A stretch of 11,027 nucleotides of DNA, taken from positions 1 through 11,027 of the forward strand of contig PEYP01000013.1 of assembly GCA_002774315.1 (NCBI GenBank). The letters run 5' to 3'. Source of the DNA: Candidatus Stahliibacteriota bacterium CG08_land_8_20_14_0_20_40_26. GTDB taxonomy: Bacteria; Hydrothermota; UBA3073. Both the position numbers and the translations under genes were made by a program. This document shows positions 1 through 6,861 of this stretch, one piece after another (the first letter of the stretch is position 1; the number at the start of each line of letters is the position of its first letter). The notes below the pieces were generated by a model that saw only the letters and a program-made list of their open reading frames with translations, was not told where the DNA came from and ran no database searches.

Positions 1-1324
1 TACGCCCTACGCCCAGCCCCTCCACCACTCTCTCCATCTTCATTTTCCTCGACCCTTTAATGAGAATGACATCTCCAGCTTTAACGAAACATTTAAGGCT
101 ACTTACAAGATTTGATACGTCATTATACGATGAGACAGAGGGAAGATTTGTCTCCTTTGCAAACACTTGCGCAAGCTCACCGTAAGTAAAGAGTGCCCGT
201 ATATCAAATTCATTCAATCTTTTCCCAATTTCTTTGTGAAACCGTACTGCCTCTTCTCCCAGCTCAAGCATATCACCCAGAACCGCTATTTTTCTACCCT
301 TGAGGAGCTTTAAAGTTTCAAGCACTGAAAGAAGTGACACAGGATTTGAGTTGTATGTGGAATCTATTATAAGAATATCTCCAATACGAATTCTCCTGTC
401 TCTTCCCTCTTCCGGGACTGCCTTCTGGAGTGCAGTAGCGATCTCTTTCCTGTCTATTCCCAGCTCGTCACCTATTGCTATGGAGACAAGTGCATTATAT
501 ACATTATATCTTCCTATGAGGGATAGAAAAAATTCGGTTTCGTCCACCTTGAATATAGAGCCGTCCACAGTAAGAGTTATATCTCTCGCCTTTACATCAC
601 CCTTCTTTATACCGAATGTGATAACCCGTTTCCTTCTCTTAAGGTCCTCTATCGCCTTCATTAGCATATTGTCATCTGCATTTATAAAAACTGTATGACA
701 GAAAGATGTTGCTTCAAGTTTTTCAGTGAGAATCTCTTCAAGGGAACCAATATTACCAATATGGACCGGTGCAATGTTCGTGATAACCCCAATCTTTGGT
801 TGTGCAACCTCCGACAGATGCCTTATCTCACCTCTGTAATTCATGCCGAATTCAAGAAGGAGAATTTCACACTCACTCCGCAACTTAAATATAGTGAGTG
901 GAATACCTATATCATTATTATAACTACGCGGAGATACGAGAACATTAAATTTCCTTTCAAGCACAAGAGATGTAAGTCGTTTCGTTGTCGTCTTGCCGTT
1001 TGAACCCGTTATAGCGACAGTAAGAGGAGTGAATTTATTTCTATAAAACGAAGCAAGCTGGGATAGCGCTATTCTGGTGTCTTTCACCAACACCGCATTT
1101 CTTCCTATATCCCTTTCAACTACAGAAAATAGTCCTCCTTTTTCATGAACCTCGTTCAGAAAGTCATGCCCATCATATCTCTCCCCCTTGATGGCGAAAA
1201 AGACCTCTTTTGGCTTGATGGTTCTGGAGTCTATAGAGATACCGCCGATTTCAAAATCATTCTCGGGTATTCTTATAGCCTTGCCATCTATTGCCTTTAC
1301 AAGTTCATTCTTCGTGAGTTGCAT
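1..1324 (-). CDS. murF: MurF, UDP-N-acetylmuramoyl-tripeptide:D-Ala-D-Ala ligase (3' end off window)
   Basis: ATP-dependent cytoplasmic ligase that adds D-Ala-D-Ala to UDP-MurNAc-tripeptide, the last soluble step in building the peptidoglycan stem peptide. I translated 441 codons from ATG 1324 with no stop before the window edge; MurF is usually about 450 aa, so only a few codons are missing. Mur-ligase signatures: P-loop GSNGKTTT (107-114), SYNNDIGIP (134-142), GMNYRGEI (160-167), NIAPVH (183-188), IDSTYNSNP (320-328), VLGDMLELGE (348-357) and KGSRKMKME (423-431). The central-domain motif usually GxHN reads GRYN (271-274). The start lacks a clear Shine-Dalgarno site; GAGAG directly touches the ATG and a heptamer tract lies just upstream. 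The last visible residues (GVGR) come from two copies of the heptamer GGGCGTA, so the stop probably lies in that tract just outside. It is the sixth gene of the dcw operon, 107 bp after murE. Confidence 0.95.
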   Translation of the reverse strand, partial: MQLTKNELVKAIDGKAIRIPENDFEIGGISIDSRTIKPKEVFFAIKGERYDGHDFLNEVHEKGGLFSVVERDIGRNAVLVKDTRIALSQLASFYRNKFTPLTVAITGSNGKTTTKRLTSLVLERKFNVLVSPRSYNNDIGIPLTIFKLRSECEILLLEFGMNYRGEIRHLSEVAQPKIGVITNIAPVHIGNIGSLEEILTEKLEATSFCHTVFINADDNMLMKAIEDLKRRKRVITFGIKKGDVKARDITLTVDGSIFKVDETEFFLSLIGRYNVYNALVSIAIGDELGIDRKEIATALQKAVPEEGRDRRIRIGDILIIDSTYNSNPVSLLSVLETLKLLKGRKIAVLGDMLELGEEAVRFHKEIGKRLNEFDIRALFTYGELAQVFAKETNLPSVSSYNDVSNLVSSLKCFVKAGDVILIKGSRKMKMERVVEGLGVGR

Positions 1325-1437
1325 CTCTCAATTGACAATTGACGATTGAAAATTGACAATTTATCATCTGACGTCCTACGCCTTACTCCCTACTGCTTAC
1401 TGCCTACTGCTTACTTCTTACTGCTTACGCCTTACGC
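1325..1437 (-). repeat. Heptamer tandem tracts filling the murE-murF spacer
   Basis: The spacer is almost wholly made of two degenerate 7-bp tandem tracts. On the plus strand 1328-1362 repeats CAATTGA (with variants GATTGAA and AATTGAC), and about 1376-1437 repeats CTTACTG, CCTACTG, CTTACTT and CTTACGC. Read in the gene direction the second tract has a TAA or TAG about every 7 bases, which gives stops in all three frames; the first of these is the murE stop. The first tract ends directly at the murF start codon. No promoter or terminator is evident between the genes, so they are presumably co-transcribed. Confidence 0.8.
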
Positions 1438-2853
1438 TCGCCCCATCGCCTCCCTCACCACCTCCCTATCATCAAATGGTATCTTCTCATCGCCGATAAT
1501 CTGGTATGTCTCGTGTCCCTTACCCAGTATGAGCACAATGTCATCCTTGTCTGCCATATTGACTGCCTTCTCAATTGCCTCTTTTCTATCGGGGACAACC
1601 TCATAATTTTTTATCTTTATTCCATCTTCTATCTCCTTTATGATAGAGAGTGGGTCTTCGGTTCTTGGATTGTCAGATGTTATAAATACATAGTCTGAAA
1701 GTTTAGTCGCAATTCCTCCCATTAGGGGCCTTTTCCCCTTATCCCTGTCACCACCACATCCAAATACCGTTATTATATTGCCTTTTGTAAATTCTCTTGC
1801 AGATTGTAACATAGCCATCATTGCATCTGGTGTATGTGCAAAATCCACAATAACATTTCCAATACGCTCAAATCTACCAGGGATTGCATCAACGCTTTCA
1901 ATACCCTCGATTATACCCGATGGAGAAAGACCATCCTCTCTTGCTATGGCATACGCAATGAGTATATTGGATACATTATGTCTTCCCGTCAACCTTGAAT
2001 GAATCTTTTCCCTGCCATATGGGGTGTCTATTTGCAATTCCATCCCGTTCAGTCCCATAGAGATTATGTTTCCACGATAATTTAATCCATCCGTGTATCC
2101 GTAACTTATGACCTTTGCCTTTGTATTGAACTTAAAAAGATCGAAATAATCCCCTTGTGGGAGTACGGCAATGGCATTCTCTTTCAAAATTCTAAAAAGG
2201 GATACCTTTGTTTCAACATACGCCTCAAATGTGCGATGGAAATCAAGATGGTCTCTCCCAATACATGTAAGCCCTGCAATATCAAAATCTACTCCTTCTA
2301 TGCGACTCTGGGCTATGCCATGAGAGGATACCTCCATAACCACAGTCTCGACACCCTTTCCTATCATCTGGTGCATTAACCTTGAAATATCCAGCGATTC
2401 AGGTGTAGTCCTTTCTGCTGGTAATAGAGAAGTGGATATTTTATTGACAATCGTTCCTATAAGTCCACAAGGATTGCCACAAGCCTCATAGATTGAATGT
2501 AGGAAAATTGTTACAGTGCTTTTTCCATTTGTTCCTGTGATTCCTATTACCTTCATTTTCTTTGAGGGCTCGCTGTAGAACCTGTGTGATATAATAGCTA
2601 GTAGTTTTCTTGAATCCGATACAACGATTCTCGGGTACGGAATGTCAATATCCTCAGTCAATACGAATAGAACTGCTCCTCTTTTATATGCATCTTCTAT
2701 AAAACAATGCGAGTTTATCCTCTCACCCTTTCTTGCAAAGAATATATATCCTGGCTTTACATCGCGTGAGTCATATGCAAGTCCCTTAATATCTATGTTT
2801 GCAAGACAGGAGTTAAAAGATATATTGTCCGGTATGAGTTGTTTTAAAAGCAT
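1432..2853 (-). CDS. murE: MurE, UDP-MurNAc-L-Ala-D-Glu:meso-diaminopimelate ligase
   Basis: ATP-dependent cytoplasmic ligase adding the third stem-peptide residue. 473 aa, near the usual length. Visible motifs: P-loop GTNGKST (107-113), TTPES (149-153) and SSHG (176-179) for the substrate, K216 in the AYVETK segment at the place of the carbamylated lysine, GRHN (290-293), DNPR (394-397), GKGHE (444-448) and FDDRE (460-464). In this family DNPR marks selection of meso-DAP over lysine, so the wall is predicted to be DAP-type. The P-loop reads GKSTVT, the form usual in MurD; MurE normally has GKTTT. ATG 2853 has a good Shine-Dalgarno site AAAGGA (2861-2866), 7 bases away. The C-terminal GRA and the TAA stop are already part of the heptamer tract downstream. 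It lies 160 bp after ftsI, same strand. Confidence 0.97.
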   Translation of the reverse strand: MLLKQLIPDNISFNSCLANIDIKGLAYDSRDVKPGYIFFARKGERINSHCFIEDAYKRGAVLFVLTEDIDIPYPRIVVSDSRKLLAIISHRFYSEPSKKMKVIGITGTNGKSTVTIFLHSIYEACGNPCGLIGTIVNKISTSLLPAERTTPESLDISRLMHQMIGKGVETVVMEVSSHGIAQSRIEGVDFDIAGLTCIGRDHLDFHRTFEAYVETKVSLFRILKENAIAVLPQGDYFDLFKFNTKAKVISYGYTDGLNYRGNIISMGLNGMELQIDTPYGREKIHSRLTGRHNVSNILIAYAIAREDGLSPSGIIEGIESVDAIPGRFERIGNVIVDFAHTPDAMMAMLQSAREFTKGNIITVFGCGGDRDKGKRPLMGGIATKLSDYVFITSDNPRTEDPLSIIKEIEDGIKIKNYEVVPDRKEAIEKAVNMADKDDIVLILGKGHETYQIIGDEKIPFDDREVVREAMGRA

Positions 2854-2875
2854 TTCATTTTCCTTTTTACTTGTC

Positions 2876-3000
2876 CCTATTCGTCAATAGTCAATCAATC
2901 CCCACTCTCGCTCCCTTTCCCCAATTCACCGTTTCTCCCATTCCATCTCTCTTAATACTGCATACTGCTTAGTGCTTACTGCTTACTCTCCGTTTCTCCC
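2876..3000 (-). repeat. Degenerate tandem repeats in the ftsI-murE spacer
   Basis: Plus-strand 2953-2988 is a run of 7-bp units of the CTTACTG family (TACTGCA, TACTGCT, TAGTGCT, TACTGCT), the same word as in the murE-murF spacer. Around it CCGTTTCTCCC occurs twice (2930s and 2990s) in a pyrimidine-rich stretch, with CGTCAATAGTCAATCAAT at 2881-2898 as another degenerate 7-mer run. In the gene direction the run supplies repeated TAA and TAG codons shortly after the ftsI stop. I see no hairpin terminator here. Confidence 0.65.
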
Positions 3001-3013
3001 TTTCTCCTTCTTA

Positions 3014-4618
3014 TTAGTTTCTGGCAATCAGCTCTGAAGAGACAATCCTTATAACGATCTCTTTGAACAAAGGAGCAGCTACCAAACTTCCAAAATGTAA
3101 ATCTTTTGGTTCATCTATCAATACACCAACCAGAAATAAGGGGTCATCTGCAGGAAAAAACCCAATAAAACTTGACATATAGGCTTCTGTATATTCTCCA
3201 TTCTTGAACTTCTGCGATGTTCCTGTCTTCCCTGCAATGTCAACTCCTTCTACTTTTGTGAGTATACCGGTTCCGTCTCTGACTACGCCTATGAGAAGAT
3301 CGACAATATCTCTGGTAGTAGATTCGTCAATAACCCTCCTTACGACTTCCGGCTTCGCTGTATACACCACATTTCCGTCGCCATCCACTATCTCCTTAAC
3401 TATATGTGGCTTGAGTAATATGCCACCGTTTGCAATACATCCAAATGCCATTGAGAGTTGTAGAAATGTACACGATATCCCCTGTCCAAATGCAATATTT
3501 GCAAGTCTAAGAGGCGTCCATTCAGAAGAGGGATAAACATTTCCTGATGCCTCTCCAGGTAGTTCTATACCAGTTTTTTGCCCAAATCCAAACAAAATTG
3601 CCTTCTTATATAGCTTCTCTCTGCCCACCGTACGCGCAAGGTTTATAAAACCAACATTTGAGCTTCTCGCAACTGCCTCTCTGAGTGTCAGTGGTCCGTG
3701 CGGTTTCTCATCCTTTATTACCTTATTCATCACAACACACCTTCCACTTCCATCCTCAACAATTGTGTCAAATGAAGCAATACTGTCCTCAAGCACACAG
3801 GCAAGCGTAATCACCTTAAATGTCGAGCCCGGTTCATACTGATTCTCTACAACTACATTCCCATACCCCCTAACTGACGCCATACCAAGTATCTCACCAG
3901 TTTTCGAGTTCATAACAATTGCCATTCCATCCTTTGCATCAAATCTTTCTACTGTCTTTTTTAATTCCTCCTCTATTATCGCCTGAGTTACAGCATCTAT
4001 TGTGAGTATTATATTACAGCCTCTCTTTGGTCGTTTTATACCATAAGAGGGATAAGGATACAATACACCACCCGGTGTCTTCCCCATAGTCACAGTGCAG
4101 GGTTCTCCCTCTAAAATTCTGTCAAATTTATATTCAATTCCCGATAGTCCTTTGCCATACGGGTCGGTCACTCCTATAAGAGAGGAGGCTATATCAAGTG
4201 GATAGACCCTTTTTACATCCTCGCATTGATAAACTCCTTCTATCGCTATCTTGTTTTCTGTAGTTATGTGCCTTTTAATCCAGACAAAATCAGGGTGTTT
4301 TGAAAACTTTCTCTTGTTTTCTGCGTATGAGCCTATTCCCTTTTCTGCTAAAGATCTCGCAGTCTGATCAGAGTCTTTAAGTTGCCCGGGCATAGTATAC
4401 AGGGAATGTGTCTTTATACTTGTTGCAAGTAGTCCAAAGTTACGGTCGTATATCCTCCCCTTTCTTGGTCTTAATGTAATCTTACAGGTCGCCTGATCTT
4501 CTACCCTGTCTTTATACTCCCTCCACTTTGCCGTTTGAAGCCAAACAACCCTGCCAAACAGAAATGCCTCTGCCAAAAAGAAGCAGTAGACTACACATAA
4601 TAAACGGCGGATATTCAT
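3014..4618 (-). CDS. ftsI: FtsI-type penicillin-binding protein (septal transpeptidase)
   Basis: Class B penicillin-binding protein that cross-links septal peptidoglycan as a D,D-transpeptidase outside the inner membrane. 534 aa: a short cytoplasmic start, one transmembrane segment at about 5-24, a PBP-dimerisation domain from about 50 (RPRKGRIYDRN at 50-60), a linker with YPLDIASSLIG (139-149) and LSGIE (158-162), then the transpeptidase domain. The three active-site motifs are intact: S265-TFK268 (catalytic serine), S319-S-N321 and K464-TGT467. No PASTA repeats follow, so it is the simple form. There is no clear ribosome site before ATG 4618; the 38-bp gap after ftsL is mostly a palindrome. 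Position between ftsL and murE supports FtsI rather than the elongation PBP2, which usually sits beside rodA or mreCD. Confidence 0.95.
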   Translation of the reverse strand: MNIRRLLCVVYCFFLAEAFLFGRVVWLQTAKWREYKDRVEDQATCKITLRPRKGRIYDRNFGLLATSIKTHSLYTMPGQLKDSDQTARSLAEKGIGSYAENKRKFSKHPDFVWIKRHITTENKIAIEGVYQCEDVKRVYPLDIASSLIGVTDPYGKGLSGIEYKFDRILEGEPCTVTMGKTPGGVLYPYPSYGIKRPKRGCNIILTIDAVTQAIIEEELKKTVERFDAKDGMAIVMNSKTGEILGMASVRGYGNVVVENQYEPGSTFKVITLACVLEDSIASFDTIVEDGSGRCVVMNKVIKDEKPHGPLTLREAVARSSNVGFINLARTVGREKLYKKAILFGFGQKTGIELPGEASGNVYPSSEWTPLRLANIAFGQGISCTFLQLSMAFGCIANGGILLKPHIVKEIVDGDGNVVYTAKPEVVRRVIDESTTRDIVDLLIGVVRDGTGILTKVEGVDIAGKTGTSQKFKNGEYTEAYMSSFIGFFPADDPLFLVGVLIDEPKDLHFGSLVAAPLFKEIVIRIVSSELIARN

Positions 4619-4622
4619 AAAT

Positions 4623-4648
4623 GTAGTAGCGTAGCTTCAGCTACGCCT
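4623..4648 (-). repeat. Small palindrome between ftsL and ftsI
   Basis: GCGTAGC-TTCA-GCTACGC (4629-4646) is a perfect 7-bp stem with a 4-base loop, preceded by TGTAGTA. It fits the pattern of the GTAGG-led palindromes at 5040-5063 and 8551-8608 in this window. It takes up most of the 38-bp gap and leaves the ftsI start without a normal ribosome site. There is no T-run, so I do not call it a terminator. Confidence 0.6.
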
Positions 4649-4656
4649 TTGCCAGA

Positions 4657-4944
4657 CTATTGCCTATCCATCATCAGCGAATCTGTCTCTTGAATAATCA
4701 CTATATCATTTACATGAGGATACCTGAATCCCCATTCAGATGCGATACGCTTTATTCTTGGATAAGAAAGTAGTTGCGAAGTGCTGGCTCGTAACCTTTC
4801 AACCTCTTCTTCTACACGAGAGAGTTCCCGTTGCTTCTCATTCAGTGTGAGCATTAGTTGTAAAGTCACAGAATGTTGGTAGAGATACAGGAATGAGAGC
4901 ACAAATATTCCCACTATTACAAGCACATAGACAGGAGCACGCAT
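4657..4944 (-). CDS. ftsL: FtsL-like bitopic cell-division protein
   Basis: Small single-pass division protein. FtsL works with FtsB/DivIC and FtsQ/DivIB to recruit and activate the FtsW-FtsI synthase at the septum. 95 aa: a short basic start (MRAP), one hydrophobic segment (about 4-24), a heptad-rich coiled coil (about 30-60, NEKQRELSRVEEEVERLRAS), then the typical end in which RIKRIASEWGF (64-74) precedes YPHVNDIVII (75-84). Sequence conservation in this family is very low, so the call rests on topology, that C-terminal pattern and the slot between rsmH and ftsI. ATG 4944 is the only sensible start, since it leads straight into the membrane segment. Upstream is a degenerate 7-mer tract (GATAACT units) with no convincing Shine-Dalgarno site. 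Confidence 0.85.
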   Translation of the reverse strand: MRAPVYVLVIVGIFVLSFLYLYQHSVTLQLMLTLNEKQRELSRVEEEVERLRASTSQLLSYPRIKRIASEWGFRYPHVNDIVIIQETDSLMMDRQ

Positions 4945-5158
4945 AACTTTCAGTTATCAGTTATCGGTCATTCGTCATTTGTAATTGGTTATTAGGTAAT
5001 TAGGTCATTAAGTCAATAGGGTCATTGGGTCTTTGCGTCGTAGGGGCGAATTGCTATTCGCCCATAATCTACAATCTAAAATCTGAATCTGTAATCTTAG
5101 TGCCTTTGTGCCTTTGTGGTGAAAAATACTACAATCTTGAATTGTCAATTGTCAATTG
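4945..5158 (-). repeat. rsmH-ftsL spacer built from five repeat families
   Basis: The 200-bp spacer is almost all repeats. Plus strand, left to right: 4948-5039 is a 7-8 base tandem tract (TCAGTTA, TCGGTCA, TTAGGTAA, TTGGGTC); 5040-5063 is a palindrome with stem GGGCGAAT/ATTCGCCC and loop TGCT; 5066-5099 repeats AATCTAC, AATCTAA and AATCTGT; 5100-5120 has GTGCCTTT twice; 5131-5158 repeats GTCAATT. The last tract runs into rsmH and encodes its final residues. The first ends at the ftsL start. No promoter is obvious, so ftsL is presumably read through from mraZ. Confidence 0.8.
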
Positions 5159-5969
5159 CTTCCGCCACCCTCATTTTTGCGCTCCTCGCCCTTGGATTTG
5201 AGGCGATCTCCACCTCAGACGGTCTTATCGGTTTCTTTGTCAATACTACCAGATGGCTATTCTCTTTAAAGAACTGCTTGACAATCCTATCTTCAAGGGA
5301 GTGGTAAGATATAACAATGATTCTTCCACCTTCTTTAAGTATTGAGAGGGTAGAGTGCAGACCTTCTTTTAGATTTTCAAGTTCATCGTTTACAAATATC
5401 CTGAATGCCTGAAAAACTCTTGAAAGAGACCTTGGATCTTTCCCTACGAGACCTCTAAGGTCACCAGTTGTCTTTATCTTATCCCGCAAACTATATATCT
5501 TCCTTGCTATCTCCCTCGCCCGTCTTTCCTCACCATAATCCCTCAGGATATTCTCTATATGAGCCCTTGTGAGATGTCTGAGCTGTCTCTCTAAAGGCAG
5601 TCCGTTTGTTCTATTTACTCGCATATCAAGAGGACCTTCCAGTCTGTACGAAAAACCCCTTTCTGCATCATCCAACTGGAAAGAAGATAATCCAATGTCA
5701 AAGAGCACTCCACAAACGGGCTCCGGTATTAGTGCCTTCAGGTTGCGGAAGTCGCTACAGATGAACTTAACGCTCCCTTTAAACCTTTCAAGTCTCGTTT
5801 TAGCGATCTCAAGACTCTCTATATCTCTGTCGATGCCATATACAAACACCTTATCAAATCTCGTTAATATAGCCTCTGTATGTCCACCTGTTCCCAGTGT
5901 AGTATCCACCCATATCCCGTTTTTAACAAACGAGAGCACTTCATCAACTAACACTGGTATATGAAACAT
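5145..5969 (-). CDS. rsmH: RsmH (MraW), 16S rRNA C1402 N4-methyltransferase
   Basis: SAM-dependent enzyme that methylates N4 of C1402 in the decoding centre of 16S rRNA. 274 aa, somewhat shorter than the common 300-315. Recognisable blocks: start MFHIPVLVDEVL; SAM-binding DTTLGTGGHT (22-31) and YGIDRD (44-49); DIGLSSFQLDDAERGFSY (91-108); LDMR (114-117); FQAFRIFVNDEL (186-197); ISYHSLEDRIVKQFF (220-234); and the family end NPRARSAKMRVAEA (258-271). The last three residues (IDN) and the TGA stop lie in a GTCAATT heptamer tract, an appended tail compared with normal RsmH ends. ATG 5969 fits the conserved start but has AGGAG 17 bases upstream, partly inside a small GCAGG/CCTGC hairpin (5977-5993). 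Second gene of the dcw operon, 29 bp after mraZ. Confidence 0.97.
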   Translation of the reverse strand: MFHIPVLVDEVLSFVKNGIWVDTTLGTGGHTEAILTRFDKVFVYGIDRDIESLEIAKTRLERFKGSVKFICSDFRNLKALIPEPVCGVLFDIGLSSFQLDDAERGFSYRLEGPLDMRVNRTNGLPLERQLRHLTRAHIENILRDYGEERRAREIARKIYSLRDKIKTTGDLRGLVGKDPRSLSRVFQAFRIFVNDELENLKEGLHSTLSILKEGGRIIVISYHSLEDRIVKQFFKENSHLVVLTKKPIRPSEVEIASNPRARSAKMRVAEAIDN

Positions 5970-5998
5970 TAATCTTGCAGGCTTTTCTCCTGCTGCTC

Positions 5999-6427
5999 TT
6001 ATAACACCTCCATTCCTTCTATTCCCTCAATTTCAGAAGGATCACCACTAAGGTTCTGTTTTTCGTAATTTTCAACACTCCATACTTCAAGATGATTCAA
6101 AATACCAGTTATAACTACCTCCTTTTTGACACCTGCAAAATCAAGGAGATGTTGTGGTATATTTATTCTTCCTTGCCTATCCAGTTTTAAGACCTCTGCA
6201 CTGCTAGAAAACCATCTTACTATCCTTCTTGCTCTCGAATCCGCCATAGTAAGTCTTGATAATCTCTTTTCAAAACGGCGCCATTCTTGCAGTGTATATA
6301 TTGCAAGACAGCCGTCGTATCCCCTTGTTATCATGACCATACTATCCTCAATACCCTTCCTGAACTTCGCAGGAACAGCAAGCCTACCCTTCTCTTCTAT
6401 GTTATGTCTCTCAAATCCATTAAACAT
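5999..6427 (-). CDS. mraZ: MraZ, dcw-operon transcriptional repressor
   Basis: DNA-binding protein of the SpoVT-AbrB fold that binds direct repeats ahead of its own gene and represses the division operon; rings of MraZ subunits are known from the family. 142 aa from ATG 6427. It carries the two expected half-domains: EEKGRLAVPAKFR (11-23) and LDRQGRINIPQHL (82-94), each with the G-R-x-x-x-P core. It ends in an acidic tail (SGDPSEIEGIEGMEVL). The reading frame is open to GTG codons at 6436 and 6433, but the family start MFNGFERH fits ATG 6427, and the GTGs belong to the operator repeats. GGTGAT just before the ATG matches the 3' end of 16S rRNA and can serve as the ribosome site. First gene of the operon. 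Confidence 0.96.
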   Translation of the reverse strand: MFNGFERHNIEEKGRLAVPAKFRKGIEDSMVMITRGYDGCLAIYTLQEWRRFEKRLSRLTMADSRARRIVRWFSSSAEVLKLDRQGRINIPQHLLDFAGVKKEVVITGILNHLEVWSVENYEKQNLSGDPSEIEGIEGMEVL

Positions 6428-6430
6428 AAT

Positions 6431-6460
6431 CACCACTTTTCACCACTTTTCACCACTTAT
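6431..6460 (-). promoter_or_regulatory. Probable MraZ operator: three 10-bp direct repeats
   Basis: Plus-strand CACCACTTTT, CACCACTTTT and CACCACTTAT stand head to tail at 6431-6440, 6441-6450 and 6451-6460. In the gene direction each reads AAGTGGTG. This matches the known MraZ site style: short GTG- or TGGG-containing boxes at 10-bp (one helical turn) spacing, AAAGTG in Mollicutes. The block lies between the predicted transcription start (about 6458) and the mraZ ATG, so bound MraZ would block transcription. Its last copy also provides GGTGAT for ribosome binding. Autorepression is inferred. Confidence 0.85.
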
Positions 6461-6464
6461 ATAT

Positions 6465-6493
6465 AATTTACATCAAAAATTGTATTTTGTCAA
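6465..6493 (-). promoter_or_regulatory. Sigma70 promoter of the dcw operon
   Basis: On the minus strand TTGACA (6488-6493), a 17-base spacer, then TAAATT (6465-6470; four of six match TATAAT). Long A/T runs at 6494-6520 just upstream could act as an UP element. The predicted start at about 6458 leaves a leader of about 30 bases that consists of the operator repeats. Confidence 0.75.
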
Positions 6494-6861
6494 GAAAAAA
6501 ATAAAAAAAAATTTTTTCACTAACTCCTTATTAAACTCGAGGTTACAGATAATTAAGATACTATTTCTTGATGGAGAGTACATTAGTGTATATTGGTAAA
6601 TAAATTGCGTGATGTCAACTTAACCCTTATCTAGACGCGTTTTACGTAAATATATATTATTTCTTCGGGGTAATAAATAGAAAATAGCAAAGGAGGGTAG
6701 TTGGAGGGTAGCAATCGAAAATTGAAAATTACAGATTTAAGATTGGAGATTGTAGATTTTAGGTTCCAGATTGTAGTCGAGACATCGTTGTGTCATTGCG
6801 TCAATAACATAATAATTTAAAACTCAATAACTTAATTACCTAATTACCCAATGACCAATGA
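6494..6861. other. pyrG-mraZ spacer: no gene, heptamer tracts near pyrG
   Basis: No convincing gene. 6494-6520 is A/T runs behind the mraZ promoter. 6521-6700 is unique AT-rich sequence with a second minus-strand TTGACA (6613-6618) that lacks a good -10. 6711-6776 holds 7-bp units of the AGATTGT family (AGATTTA, AGATTGG, AGATTGT, AGATTTT), preceded by AAAATTG units. 6781-6880 is a 7-8 base tract of the CAATGAC / TAATTAC type, related to that at 4948-5039, which enters the 3' end of pyrG. I see no clear intrinsic terminator after pyrG, so some read-through into mraZ is possible. Confidence 0.6.

Noticed and set aside
1346..1606. Plus-strand frame with LTPYCLLPTAYFLLLTPYA
   Set aside because: It is a translated heptamer tract continuing antisense to murE.
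1325..5158. Tandem tracts as a CRISPR array
   Set aside because: Units are 7-8 bases, contiguous and degenerate, with no spacers and no cas genes.
6428..6436. MraZ start at GTG 6436
   Set aside because: The GTG codons belong to the 10-bp operator repeats; the family begins at MFNGFERH, ATG 6427.
6500..6525. Intrinsic terminator for pyrG in the A/T runs
   Set aside because: AAAAAATTTTTT can fold only into a weak AT-only stem, and it lies about 340 bases after pyrG next to the mraZ promoter; an UP element is likelier.
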